A DNA stretch of 64,000 nucleotides, taken from the NCBI GenBank assembly GCA_038243995.1, contig JBBRTV010000027.1:1-64000 (forward strand), given 5' to 3'. The DNA is from Scleromatobacter sp038243995 (GTDB lineage Bacteria > Pseudomonadota > Gammaproteobacteria > Burkholderiales > Burkholderiaceae_C). The notes beneath the pieces are model-generated. The model was given only the letters and a program-made list of their open reading frames with translations, had not been told where the DNA came from and ran no database searches. Below, piece after piece: positions 18,993 through 27,743 of the stretch (its first letter is position 1; every line of letters starts with the position of its first letter). A program made the position numbers and the translations under genes.

Positions 18993-19503
18993 GCTTGGGT
19001 GCCTCCGCCGACGCAGCGGCCGCGGCAGCTGGCGCCGCCGCGGGGGCGCCCTGCATCTCGGTCGCCGCGATCTTGATCGCCTTGCGAATGCGCACGTAGG
19101 CCATGCAGCGACAGAGGTTGCCGCGCATCACGCCGTCGATGTCGGCGTCGCTGGGCTGCGGGATGTCCTTGAGCATCGCCGCGGCCTGCATGATCTGGCC
19201 GGACTGGCAATAGCCGCACTGCGGCACTTGGCACGTGATCCACGCCTTCTGCAGCGGATGCGTGTTGTCGGGGGCGAGGCCTTCGATGGTCGTCACCGCC
19301 GCGCCATCGACGAGGCTGACGGGCGTGATGCACGAGCGTGTCGCACGCCCGTCGATATGCACGGTGCAAGCGCCGCACATGCCGATGCCGCAGCCGAACT
19401 TGGTGCCGGTGAGGTGCGCGTGGTCGCGGATGACCCAGAGCAGCGGCGTGTCGTCGGACACGTCGGCCGACATCGGCTTGCCATTGAGTGTGAAGGTGGT
19501 CAT
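18985..19503 (-). CDS. [2Fe-2S] subunit of molybdenum hydroxylase (IorA-like)
   Basis: A 172-residue iron-sulfur subunit. The plant-type ferredoxin cluster is bound by CGIGMCGAC near residues 38-46 plus a Cys in the TRSCITPV segment. The second cluster uses QCGYCQSG and NLCRCMAY. It lacks its own signal peptide, so it is probably co-exported with the Tat-signalled large subunit. The C-terminus carries an extra Ala-rich tail of about 25 residues, in the region that ends by overlapping the large-subunit start. It lies 70 bp after the cytochrome gene. Confidence 0.92.
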   Translation of the reverse strand: MTTFTLNGKPMSADVSDDTPLLWVIRDHAHLTGTKFGCGIGMCGACTVHIDGRATRSCITPVSLVDGAAVTTIEGLAPDNTHPLQKAWITCQVPQCGYCQSGQIMQAAAMLKDIPQPSDADIDGVMRGNLCRCMAYVRIRKAIKIAATEMQGAPAAAPAAAAAASAEAPKHA

Positions 19504-19573
19504 GCGGGCTGCTTGTCGGAGGCGGGGGATCGGGTCGCCGGCCGCGGGCCGCGATCGGAGGTGTGCGTGAGAC

Positions 19574-20881
19574 TCATGACGCGACCGCCTTGCGCGCCTT
19601 GGCGACGGCGGCGGGGACGTCCTGCCAGGGCGGCAGGTTGGTGCGCGTCTTGCGCAGCCAGGTCGCGACGGCGGCGATGTCGGTGTCCGACAGCGCGCTG
19701 CCGAACGCCGGCATCATCGCGTTCGAGAGGCCGTCGCGGACGCTGATGCCGTGCAGGATGACCTGCACCAGGTTGGTCGGGTCAGGGGCGCCGAGCGAGC
19801 TCTTCAGGCCGAGTTCCGGGCGCGCCAGTTGCGCGCCCGAGAGCGGGTTGTAGTGACACGAGCCGCAGGCCGCCGCGTAGACGTCCGCGCCGTGGTCGGG
19901 CACCTGCGCAGGATCGAAGCGCGACTTCGCGAGCGCGTCGCCGACGATCTGGCCGACGTCGGCCTTGCGCTCGGCCGAGCCGTTGCCGGCGGCGAAATAA
20001 GTGGCCAACGCGTGGACGTCGCTGTCGTCGACCAGGGCCATCCCCTGGTGCACGACGCTGGACATCGGGCCCGCCGCGACGCCGTGGTACGGCGTGCCGC
20101 CGTTGCGCAGGTAGCCGTAGAGCTCGTCGGCCGTCCACGGCACCGGGGCCGGGTTGGCGGCGGTGAGCGGCGGCGCGAACCAGGCGTCGATGGGTGCTCC
20201 CGCATAGCGCGCGTCGGCGCTCTTCTTCTCGGCTCCCAGCGCGTTGCGCGGCGTGTGGCAGGCGGCGCAGTGCGACAGGCCTTCGGCGAGATAGGCCCCG
20301 CGGTTCCACGCCTCGGTCTGGCCCGCCACGGCTTCGTAGCGACCCTCCTTGAAGAACATCAGCTTCCAGCCGGCCTGCAGCAGGCGCACGTCGAGCGGGA
20401 ACGGCAGGGCGTTGGGCGTGCGGGGACGCGCCACGGGCGGACGCGTCATCAGGAACGCGTAGATCGCCTTGACGTCGTCGTCGGAGACCTTGGTGAAGTG
20501 GTCGTACGGGAACGCGGGGAACAGGTGCGAGCCGTCGCGCGCCACGCCTTCGTGCATCGCGCGCGCGAACGCTTCGGGCGACCAGTTGCCGATGCCGGTC
20601 GCGACGTCGGGCGTGATGTTGGTCGAGTAGATGGTTCCGAAGCTGGTGACCATCGCGCGCCCGCCCGCATAGGGCTGGCCCTTGGCCGTCGTATGGCAGG
20701 TCATGCAGTAGCCGGCGGCCGCGAGCTTTTCGCCGCGGGCGACGAGCGCAACGTCGAACGACGCGGCGGCCGGCGCTGCGACCGGCGCGAGCGCCGGCTT
20801 CGACGCCCAGAACGCGAAGGCGACCAGTCCCACGACGAGCACGCCCACGATCCAGGTCAGACCTCTTGCCAATCGCCGCAT
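19574..20881 (-). CDS. Three-haem cytochrome c (dehydrogenase electron-acceptor subunit)
   Basis: 435 residues with an N-terminal membrane anchor (about residues 10-27) and three c-type haem motifs: CMTCH at 59-63, CAACH at 205-209 and CGSCH at 339-343. This is the layout of the cytochrome subunits that accept electrons from periplasmic alcohol and aldehyde dehydrogenases. It is the first gene of the run that continues with the [2Fe-2S] and molybdenum subunits, so it probably carries their electrons to the quinone pool or terminal oxidase. Confidence 0.9.
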   Translation of the reverse strand: MRRLARGLTWIVGVLVVGLVAFAFWASKPALAPVAAPAAASFDVALVARGEKLAAAGYCMTCHTTAKGQPYAGGRAMVTSFGTIYSTNITPDVATGIGNWSPEAFARAMHEGVARDGSHLFPAFPYDHFTKVSDDDVKAIYAFLMTRPPVARPRTPNALPFPLDVRLLQAGWKLMFFKEGRYEAVAGQTEAWNRGAYLAEGLSHCAACHTPRNALGAEKKSADARYAGAPIDAWFAPPLTAANPAPVPWTADELYGYLRNGGTPYHGVAAGPMSSVVHQGMALVDDSDVHALATYFAAGNGSAERKADVGQIVGDALAKSRFDPAQVPDHGADVYAAACGSCHYNPLSGAQLARPELGLKSSLGAPDPTNLVQVILHGISVRDGLSNAMMPAFGSALSDTDIAAVATWLRKTRTNLPPWQDVPAAVAKARKAVAS

Positions 20882-20958
20882 CGCAAACGTCCTTGCTTTC
20901 TATTGTTCTCAGCGCAGTCTGGCACCTTTGGCGATCCGCTGCCGGGCGCGGGGCTTCG

Positions 20959-21603
20959 TCAGTCCGGCGCGGGATGGCGCACCACGGCCGACACCATGCG
21001 GAACAGCGCGTCCTCGAAGCGCGGATCGTCGAGCATGGCGTGCTCCTCGACGGCGGCGGAGCGCACCGCGCCGACCACGGCGCGCGTGAGCAGGAACAGC
21101 GTCGCGTCGTCGGGGACGGGCAGCGCCGGGTCGCCGAGCCGGGTCAGCGCCGAGCGGATGCGGTCGGCCGCGTCGTCCATCGCCAGCACGATCACCGCGG
21201 GCGCGTCGAGCTGCCAGCCGAGCCGCGCCAGCAAGCGCTGCGCCTTCTGCCCGCGACCGAACGCGTCGACGACATGGCGCAGGTAGGCGCGCAACGCCTC
21301 CTCGGCGCTGCATTCGCCGTGCACCGCGCGCTCGAGCATGGCGTCGAGCTCGCGCATCACGCGTTCGCGCTGGCGCCGCACCAGCGCCACCACGATCGCC
21401 TCCTTGCTCGGAAAGTACTGGTAGAGCGTCCCGATCGAGAAGCCGGCACGCGCGGCGATGCGGTTGGTCGTGAAGCCGGCTTCGCCCTCGCTCGCGAGAA
21501 CGCGAGTGGCGGCCTCGAACAAGGTGTCCACCGTGCGCAGGGCGCGCGTCTGCGACGGCGTCTTGCGCAGCGGGCTGTCGGCGGAACGTCGGGGGGGCGG
21601 CAT
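20959..21603 (-). CDS. TetR family transcriptional regulator
   Basis: 214 residues from the ATG at 21603. The N-terminal helix-turn-helix is typical: FTTNRIAARAGFSIGTLYQY followed by FPSKEAI, near residues 43-70. The C-terminal ligand domain is not of a class I recognise. It is 77 bp upstream of the cytochrome c gene on the same strand and divergent from the predicted hydrolase at 21758. Either could be its target; the 154-bp divergent gap is the natural place for an operator. I see no convincing long palindrome there. Confidence 0.9.
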   Translation of the reverse strand: MPPPRRSADSPLRKTPSQTRALRTVDTLFEAATRVLASEGEAGFTTNRIAARAGFSIGTLYQYFPSKEAIVVALVRRQRERVMRELDAMLERAVHGECSAEEALRAYLRHVVDAFGRGQKAQRLLARLGWQLDAPAVIVLAMDDAADRIRSALTRLGDPALPVPDDATLFLLTRAVVGAVRSAAVEEHAMLDDPRFEDALFRMVSAVVRHPAPD

Positions 21604-21757
21604 GGGAGCCGACTCTAGCGTCTCGCACCGCGGCGCGACAGTCGTGCGAGCCCGTAGCGGGGAGCCTGGCACGGTGGAGCGCAAATGCGAGTAGACCCGC
21701 CGGCGCGCCGGTCGTACGCTCGTCGATGCATTCCCGATGGAAAGACGAGACTGACCG

Positions 21758-22666
21758 ATGGCCGACCTGCTCGACGTTTCTCCCCCTCTTCCCGCCGCGG
21801 CCCCTGTCGCCGCGGCCGCGCCGCAAGCCCCGGAAGCGCCGCGCCTGACCATCCGCCGCCTGCGCGTCGACCTGTCGGCAGGTTTCGACAGGCTGTGGAA
21901 CGGCGGCGACGCCTTCCGCACGCACTACCTGAACGCGCTGTCGATGAGTTTCCCGGTCGGCGAGCAGTTCTTCATCGATGCGGTGAAGAAAGGCGTCGCG
22001 ATGCTGCCGGCCGAGCGCCAGGCCGCCTGGACGCAAGAGCTGCGCGGCTTCGTCGGCCAGGAGGCGACCCACCGCTTCCTGCATGCGCAGTTCAATGCCG
22101 AGCTCGACAGGCAGGGCCTGAAGAACCATTGGCAGCGCTGGGCGGCGTGGCGCATCAAGAACGGCGAGAACATGCACCCGATCAACCACGTCGCGGTGAC
22201 GGCTGGCTACGAGCACTTCACCGCGGTGATGGCCACCGGCCTGCTGACCCATCCCATCTGGCTGGCCGGCGCGGCACCGGATCTGGCGCTGCTGTGGCGC
22301 TGGCACGCGGTCGAGGAAAGCGAGCACAAGACCGTCGCCTTCGACCTGTATCGCGAGATGGGCGGCAGTGAGCGCCGGCGCATCCTCTGGTTCGTCTACA
22401 TCGGGCTGCAGTTCCTCGTCGAGTCCAGCCTGCAGACCTTCATCAACCTCTGGCGCGCCGGCCGCTGGTGGCAGCCGCGCACCTGGTGGGGCGCCGCGCG
22501 CTTCCTGTTCGGGTCGGGGGGCGTCTGGCGCGCCAGCTTCTTGCCGCTGCTGCGCTACCTGCGCCCCGGCTTCCACCCGGCCCAGCTCGAGAACGCGGAC
22601 GAGATGGTTCAGTGGCTGGCGACGCACCGCGATGCCTACGCCATCGTCGCCCAACCGGGCGCCTGA
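21758..22666 (+). CDS. Predicted metal-dependent hydrolase (PF10118 type)
   Basis: A 302-residue member of the family annotated as metal-dependent hydrolase (PF10118), which looks like a helical diiron fold. Candidate metal ligands are spread as Glu/His motifs: GEQFFIDAV, GQEATHRFLHAQF, YEHFTAVM and VEESEHKTVAF. A hydrophobic segment (RILWFVYIGLQFLVESSL) lies after residue 200. The first 30 residues are Ala/Pro-rich. True substrate is not known; related sequences are often found near lipid or xenobiotic genes. It is divergent from the TetR gene, which may control it. Confidence 0.75.
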   Translation: MADLLDVSPPLPAAAPVAAAAPQAPEAPRLTIRRLRVDLSAGFDRLWNGGDAFRTHYLNALSMSFPVGEQFFIDAVKKGVAMLPAERQAAWTQELRGFVGQEATHRFLHAQFNAELDRQGLKNHWQRWAAWRIKNGENMHPINHVAVTAGYEHFTAVMATGLLTHPIWLAGAAPDLALLWRWHAVEESEHKTVAFDLYREMGGSERRRILWFVYIGLQFLVESSLQTFINLWRAGRWWQPRTWWGAARFLFGSGGVWRASFLPLLRYLRPGFHPAQLENADEMVQWLATHRDAYAIVAQPGA

Positions 22667-22779
22667 CAGGCCGCGGGCCCTCGAACGGAGCGGCCGCGGG
22701 GGCACGCCTCACGGCAGCGGCGTCACCCGCGGAACTGCGCGGACAACGGCGCGGCTTCGGCGAGCGGGCGGGCCGTGCC

Positions 22780-23403
22780 TCACCGCGGCCCCATCCGCAC
22801 CGACGTCACGTAGTCCGCCTGCGACCGCTCCAGGTACAGCTGGGGCGATACCAGGATCTCCGGATACGCCTCGCAGCGGCGCTGGAACGATGCGCGGCCG
22901 CGGGCGCGGAACTCCTGCTTGAGCCCTTCGCGGTTCGCGTCGACCCTGGCGCGCAGTTGGTCGGCGGTGAAGCCTTCCTTTTTGGCATGCGGCGACGACT
23001 CGGCCCAGTACTTCTCGATGACCGCGAACTGGCCCTCCATCTCGGCGACGAAATCGCCGTGATCGATGAGCCAGTCCTGGTAGGCGTGTTCGTTCACGTC
23101 GCGCTCCTCGGGGAAGGCCTCGCTGCAGATCTCCGCGATCCACTTGACGCTGCGCACGCGCACGATCAGCTCGCCGAAATCGTGGAAGTACTCCCCGGTC
23201 GCGCTCGAGGTCGCGCGCGCCGTCGCGAAGGCGCTCTGGGGGCTCTTCGCCGCGCCGCTGGCAGCCGCGCCGGGCGCGGCGGCGCTCGCGGGCGTGCCCC
23301 ACGCGACGCCCGAGGCCGGTTCCGGTGTGACGGAGGACGCGGGCGTCTGCGCGAACAGGGGCGCTGCGGCGGCGAGCGATGCGAGCAGGAGAAGTGTTTT
23401 CAT
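22780..23403 (-). CDS. Secreted hypothetical protein
   Basis: 207 residues starting MKTLLLLASLAAAAPLFAQ, a good signal peptide. A low-complexity Ala/Ser/Pro linker follows to about residue 55, then a helical globular part (FHDFGELIVRVRSVKWIAEI) with two or three Cys that could form a disulfide. I do not recognise a family. The start codon overlaps the stop of the preceding gene (ATGA at 23400-23403), so translation is probably coupled. Confidence 0.7.
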   Translation of the reverse strand: MKTLLLLASLAAAAPLFAQTPASSVTPEPASGVAWGTPASAAAPGAAASGAAKSPQSAFATARATSSATGEYFHDFGELIVRVRSVKWIAEICSEAFPEERDVNEHAYQDWLIDHGDFVAEMEGQFAVIEKYWAESSPHAKKEGFTADQLRARVDANREGLKQEFRARGRASFQRRCEAYPEILVSPQLYLERSQADYVTSVRMGPR

Positions 23404-23798
23404 TTCGTGTAGTCGACGGCCTTGCAGGCGCTGCGGATGGCGGTGTCGCGTTCTGCCGTGATGCCGTGCACGCGGGAGCCTCCCTTGGTGGCCGGCCCGC
23501 GGCTGGACGCGGCCGGATGCGCCGCGACCACCACCGTGCCCCCCTCCGTGCACTTCGCCTGGATCGCCTTCTGTCCGATCTTGAGCACGCGGTAGTCGCC
23601 GTTGCGCGGCGCGGGCTGGTCGGGCGATGCGGTCGATCGTGCGGTCAGCGGGGTCGTGGCGGGTGCGGCGTGGGCCACGCCCGCGCCAAGCGCGGCGGCC
23701 AGCAGCGCCAGGCGCCCGATCCGGAGTGCCGGGAACGGGCGGCCGCTGCCTGCGCGGGACGGCGCGGCGGGGAGGGTCGAAGCGGGGAGGCGTTGCAT
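23400..23798 (-). CDS. Secreted hypothetical protein, coupled partner
   Basis: 132 residues. A basic N-terminus of about 25 residues precedes a hydrophobic signal-like segment (RLALLAAALGAGVAHA), so the true start may be internal. The mature part reads NGDYRVLKIGQKAIQAKC, and two Cys (in QAKCTEG and RSACKAV) could pair. No family recognised. It overlaps the next gene by 4 bp (ATGA) and probably forms a two-gene operon with it. Confidence 0.6.
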   Translation of the reverse strand: MQRLPASTLPAAPSRAGSGRPFPALRIGRLALLAAALGAGVAHAAPATTPLTARSTASPDQPAPRNGDYRVLKIGQKAIQAKCTEGGTVVVAAHPAASSRGPATKGGSRVHGITAERDTAIRSACKAVDYTK

Positions 23799-24254
23799 GC
23801 GGGGGATCCGTGGTGGATGAGTGCGCGGCCGGTCGAGTTCGGCGCGACGCAGAGGAAGGCCCCCATCGGCGGGGCGATGTCCGGCAGTCGACAGGAGGGT
23901 GCCGGACGTCGATCGAGTCCGGGACCGGAGGCGAGGTGCATTTGTCGTGCCCGGGTTCGGCCGCTAAGGACGCTTGCCTTCCTGCATGCGGATCTTCAGG
24001 CGCCGCGCGTCGCCGCGCCGGCGTGCTCGACGGGGACGTGATTGCGTCGCTTCACGCGCATGCGGGGCTCCCTGCGGCAATGGCTGGCGAAGGGCGATTC
24101 TTCCACAAGCCCGCGGGCGCGTCGTGGTGGCGCGGCGTTTCGTCGCGTGCGGCACGGATGGCGGCGATCCGGCAGAATCGATTCGTCGCAGCGCGCGGCA
24201 GCGGGTCGCGCGCCGCCGCGACGGCGTTTCGCCTTTCGATCCGGGAGCTTTCGC
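23799..24254. other. 456-bp region with no supported gene
   Basis: This gap separates the divergent secreted-protein genes. Frames are open on both strands because of high G+C, but none has a plausible start, signal or family text. A promoter for each flanking operon must lie here; I see no clear boxes, hairpin or repeat. Confidence 0.5.
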
Positions 24255-24683
24255 ATGAACTCCGCCGCGCTCGTCCTCCTCGCCTGTGCCGCCGGCCTCG
24301 CGTCGCCCGTCGCCGCCGCCCCCTTGCGCGCCGACCATCCGCTGATCGGCGCCTGGCAGATCACCGCGCGCAACGGCGCGTGCGCCGAGATCTACCGCGT
24401 CGATCGCGGCGGCACCACGCTGGTGACGAGTGCGGAGGAAGTCGCCGAGACGCGGTTCACGCTGTCCGACCAGCCTAGCGCCAAGGGCTACTACAAATGG
24501 GTCGACACGCTTTACAGGGACAACGGCAAGAAGGATTGCAGCGGGCAGGTCACCCAGGCGCCGCGCACCTCGACGCGCTACATCCTGCTCAATCCGGGCG
24601 CCGACCGCTTCATCATGTGCGAAGCCGAAGACGGCAAGCAGTGCATCGGCCCCTTCTTCCGTCTCGAAGGGGGTGAGATCTGA
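24255..24683 (+). CDS. Secreted hypothetical protein
   Basis: 142 residues with a signal peptide (MNSAALVLLACAAGLASPVAAA) and a mature domain that starts HPLIGAWQIT and has four Cys (NGACAEIY, KKDCSGQV, FIMCEAED, KQCIGPF), enough for two disulfides. This resembles small lipocalin-like 'DHPLxGxW' proteins, but I cannot name it. Its stop overlaps the start of the LD-carboxypeptidase gene (TGATG at 24681-24685), so the two are coupled. Confidence 0.7.
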   Translation: MNSAALVLLACAAGLASPVAAAPLRADHPLIGAWQITARNGACAEIYRVDRGGTTLVTSAEEVAETRFTLSDQPSAKGYYKWVDTLYRDNGKKDCSGQVTQAPRTSTRYILLNPGADRFIMCEAEDGKQCIGPFFRLEGGEI

Positions 24684-25768
24684 TGGAGGCCTTGCATGTG
24701 GGGCCGGCGCCCGTCCGCTTCCCGCAAGCGCTCGCGGCGGGCGGCCTGATCGCTGTCACCGCGCCGTCCGCCGGGGTGGCACCCAGGCTGCACGCGCGTC
24801 TCGAGCGCACGCTCGATGCGCTGCGCGCGCGCGGGTTCGGCGTGATCGAGGGCGCATGCCTGCGCGAGAGCTGGAAGCAGGTCAGCGGCTCGGCCGAGCG
24901 CCGCGCGGCCGAGCTGATGCGCTTCCTGCTCGATCCGGCGGTCGCCGCGGTGATGCCGCCCTGGGGCGGCGAACTGGCGATCGAGCTGCTGCCGCTGCTC
25001 GACTTCGACGCCCTGGCCGCGGCGGCGCCCAAGTGGTTCACGGGCTATTCCGACCTGTCGACGCTGCAACTGCCCCTGCTCGCGCGCGCCGGCTGGGCGT
25101 CGCTGCACGGCCCCAACCTGATGGAGCTGGTGGAGGCGCAGACGGACGAGACGACGAGCGCGTTCTGGCGCGTCGTGGGCGCCCCGGCGGGCGCGACGAT
25201 CGTGCAGCATTCTTCCGGCGCGTTCCAGCGCGCGCCGGTGGGCGACTGGGCGTTGGATCCCGATGTCGCGTTCGAGCTCGGGCAGGTCGCCGAGTGCCGG
25301 CGGCTCGACGACGCCGTCGAGCCGGTATCGATGCGCGGACGCCTTGTCGGCGGCTGCCTCGATACCCTCGCGTACACCGCGGGCACCGCCTTCGGCGACG
25401 TGCGCGCGTTCGCCCGCGCCTTGCCCGCCGGCGAGCGCCTGGTCGTCTTCCTCGAGAACGCCGAGCTGCCGCCGCCCCAGGTGGCGCGCGCGCTGATCGG
25501 CCTGAAGCTGCATGGCTGGTTCGATCGCGTGGCCGGCGTGCTGGTGGGGCGCAGCGATGCCCCCGACAACGCGCCGGTGCAATCGCTCGCGTATGCCGAG
25601 GCGCTGAAGGTCGCACTGGGAGATCTCGGCTGCCCGGTGCTCGTCGATGTCGACATCGGCCACCGCCCTCCGCAGTGGTCGCTCGTCCAGGGCGCGCTGG
25701 CGGAGGTCGACTTCGTCGACGGGCGCGTCCGGCTGACCCAGTGGCTCACCGCGTCTGCCGACGGATGA
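24683..25768 (+). CDS. LD-carboxypeptidase family (S66) peptidase
   Basis: A 361-residue S66 serine peptidase. In E. coli LdcA, the relative with known function, the enzyme trims the terminal D-Ala of murein tetrapeptides during recycling; MccF of the same family gives microcin C immunity. The Ser-Glu-His triad can be seen as GYSDLS (nucleophile Ser near residue 120), FLEN and DIGHRPPQ. There is no signal peptide, consistent with a cytoplasmic enzyme. It follows a small secreted protein gene with a one-base overlap. Confidence 0.87.
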   Translation: MEALHVGPAPVRFPQALAAGGLIAVTAPSAGVAPRLHARLERTLDALRARGFGVIEGACLRESWKQVSGSAERRAAELMRFLLDPAVAAVMPPWGGELAIELLPLLDFDALAAAAPKWFTGYSDLSTLQLPLLARAGWASLHGPNLMELVEAQTDETTSAFWRVVGAPAGATIVQHSSGAFQRAPVGDWALDPDVAFELGQVAECRRLDDAVEPVSMRGRLVGGCLDTLAYTAGTAFGDVRAFARALPAGERLVVFLENAELPPPQVARALIGLKLHGWFDRVAGVLVGRSDAPDNAPVQSLAYAEALKVALGDLGCPVLVDVDIGHRPPQWSLVQGALAEVDFVDGRVRLTQWLTASADG

Positions 25769-25811
25769 CGGCGACGGCGCGCGCCATCCAGGGGCGGCGC
25801 GGGCCGGAGCG

Positions 25812-26696
25812 CTACCGGTACAGGCTCGGTTCCCCCGGCGGCCGTGTCTTGAAGCGCTTGTGCACCCACAGGTACTGCGACGGATTGCGCCGGACTTCCG
25901 ATTCGATCCAGGCGTTCATGCGCCGGGCATCGGCGACGGGATCGTCGGTCGGGAAGTCCGTCCACGGATCGAGGAAACGCACGCGGTAGCCCTGGCCGCC
26001 GGGCAGCAGCTCGGCCAGCACGGGTTGCACCTTCATCTTCAGCGCGCGGGCCATCTTCGACGGCGCGAGCAGCGTCGCCGCGGGGACGCCGAAGAAGGGC
26101 ACGAAGGCGGCTTCGGCGGCGCCGAAATCCATGTCGGGCAGGTTGAAGAACACGTAGCCGCGGCGGATCGCGCGGATCAGCGGCAGCGCCTTCTCGTGGC
26201 GCGAGAAGACTTCGCCCTGCTTGAAGCGCAGGCGCCCATCGCGGATCGCGCGGTCGAACACCGCATTGCTCTGGCGCTGGTAGATCGAGCCCACCTGGCG
26301 GCGCTGGAAAAGCTGCGTGGCGGCCCCGGCGACGTCGAGCGCGACGAAGTGCGGCACGAGCCACATCACGGCGCCGCCGTCACGGTCGGCGAAGCCGACG
26401 TCGCCCTCGACCTGGATGAGGCGCCTGAGCCGCTCGTGCGAGGCGTACCAGAGCACCCCGTGCTCGAGGAAGCTGCGCGCGATCCACTGGAAGTTCTCGC
26501 GCAGGATGACCGCGCGTTCGGCGACGCTCTTTTCCGGCATGCAGAGCTCGAGATTGCGCAGCCCGATGCGCCGGCGCGACCCCGCCACGACGTACAGGAG
26601 GCGACCCAGGCCGCGTCCGCCGGCCGCCTGGACAGACAACGGCAACCAGTGCAGCAGCCAGAGCAGTCCGAGGAGCGTGCGTGCGACGAAATTCAT
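25812..26696 (-). CDS. Lipid A acyltransferase (LpxL/HtrB family), first copy
   Basis: A 294-residue inner-membrane acyltransferase of the LpxL/LpxM family, which adds secondary acyl chains to Kdo2-lipid A. An N-terminal membrane anchor (TLLGLLWLLHWLPLSV) precedes the acyltransferase domain. The HX4D catalytic motif is HFVALD, and a proline/aspartate loop (FNLPDMDFG) follows. The start overlaps the stop of the second copy by 4 bp (ATGA at 26693-26696), so the pair is one transcription unit. Which acyl position each uses cannot be told from sequence. Confidence 0.9.
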   Translation of the reverse strand: MNFVARTLLGLLWLLHWLPLSVQAAGGRGLGRLLYVVAGSRRRIGLRNLELCMPEKSVAERAVILRENFQWIARSFLEHGVLWYASHERLRRLIQVEGDVGFADRDGGAVMWLVPHFVALDVAGAATQLFQRRQVGSIYQRQSNAVFDRAIRDGRLRFKQGEVFSRHEKALPLIRAIRRGYVFFNLPDMDFGAAEAAFVPFFGVPAATLLAPSKMARALKMKVQPVLAELLPGGQGYRVRFLDPWTDFPTDDPVADARRMNAWIESEVRRNPSQYLWVHKRFKTRPPGEPSLYR

Positions 26697-27598
26697 TCTT
26701 TCCTTTCGGGGCTGTCGACCGATTGCGCAGGCGGGGATGCGGAACCCTCCAGCGGACGCGGCTGCTTGTAGCGGTGATACCCCCACATGTATTGTCCCGG
26801 ATCCTGCAGGATCACGTTCTCCATGGTCTGGTTCATCACGGTTGCCGCCGCCGTCTGCGATTCGAGATCGCTGCCCGCGGGCAGTTCGGCGTCGAGCGGC
26901 GAGACGTGGACCCGGTAGCCGCGTCCGTGCGGCAGGCGCTCGCAGCGCAGCACGAAGCAATTCGCGTTCGTCTGCTGGACCAGCCGCACCGCGAGCGTCA
27001 TCGTGTAGGCCGGCAGGCGGAAGAACGGCGCCCAGACGCCCTGGCCTTCCGGGGGCACCTGGTCGGGCAGCAGGCCCACCGCCTCCCCGCGCCTGAGCGC
27101 GCGCAGCATCTGGCGCACGCCGGCCAGGTTGGCCGGCGCGGTGGCCATCATCGGCTGCTGGCGCGCCTCTTCCTGGAACCGCCGCAGCGCGAGATGGCGC
27201 GCGGGCCGGTACAGCACGGTCAGGGGCTGGCGCGCCCCGTAGCGCGTCACGTAGGCCCGCGCCGCGACTTCGAAAGCCCCCATGTGCGGGGTCAGGATCA
27301 CCAGCGGACGGTGTTCGGCGATCGCCTTGTCGAGCTGCTCGACCCCGCGCCACTGCACCAGGCCCATCAGCCTGTCCTGGTCGGCCTGCAGCCACAGCCA
27401 GGGTGTTTCCGCCACCATGCGGCCGGCCTCGGCGATGGCGCGGCGCTGGTCGCGCGCACTCACGCCAGCCAGGCGCGCGTTCGCCCGCAGCCGTTTGCGG
27501 TAACTCGGCGACAGGGCCCAGGTGGCCCAGCCGAGCACGCCGCCCAATGCATGGAGAAGGCCCAGGGGCCAGTGCGATATCCAACGAATGAAAAACAT
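26693..27598 (-). CDS. Lipid A acyltransferase (LpxL/HtrB family), second copy
   Basis: 301 residues from the ATG at 27598 (MFFIRWISHWPLGLLHALGG); this places the membrane anchor at the N-terminus as expected, whereas the frame upstream crosses the metK promoter. The catalytic motif is HX4E (HMGAFE), an accepted variant of HX4D. The segment LLPDQVPPEGQGVWAPFF is family-typical. It is upstream of and overlaps the other copy. Two related acyltransferases in tandem next to metK is a frequent arrangement in Burkholderiales. Confidence 0.9.
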   Translation of the reverse strand: MFFIRWISHWPLGLLHALGGVLGWATWALSPSYRKRLRANARLAGVSARDQRRAIAEAGRMVAETPWLWLQADQDRLMGLVQWRGVEQLDKAIAEHRPLVILTPHMGAFEVAARAYVTRYGARQPLTVLYRPARHLALRRFQEEARQQPMMATAPANLAGVRQMLRALRRGEAVGLLPDQVPPEGQGVWAPFFRLPAYTMTLAVRLVQQTNANCFVLRCERLPHGRGYRVHVSPLDAELPAGSDLESQTAAATVMNQTMENVILQDPGQYMWGYHRYKQPRPLEGSASPPAQSVDSPERKE

Positions 27599-27607
27599 CC
27601 CGCCTCG

Positions 27608-27743
27608 TATAATCGTATGCATCGCCGACTTAAATGGACAACTTGCGGGGCGAATCGAAATACCGCTAAAGCGTTCGCCGCCCACCACGCGCATGACGGC
27701 CGAACGCTCGGATCAAGAATCAGCGCAGCAGGAGCTTGGGCAC
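27608..27743 (+). promoter_or_regulatory. metK promoter (TATAAT) and structured leader
   Basis: A perfect TATAAT lies at 27608-27613, 10 bp from the start codon of the divergent acyltransferase gene, so any -35 box overlaps that gene. Transcription from it would give a leader of about 120 nt before the GTG start of metK. The leader can fold: GGCGAA at 27649-27654 pairs with TTCGCC at 27674-27679, enclosing CGC(TAAA)GCG at 27664-27673. No known SAM riboswitch consensus is visible. An AGGAG ribosome site precedes the start. Confidence 0.45.

Noticed and set aside
23799..24254. A protein-coding gene in the divergent gap
   Set aside because: Open frames lack a credible start, signal or homology, and all are compositionally like shadow frames.
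27614..27743. Known SAM riboswitch ahead of metK
   Set aside because: I could not match the leader to SAM-I, SAM-II or the other SAM riboswitch classes; only a generic hairpin is seen.
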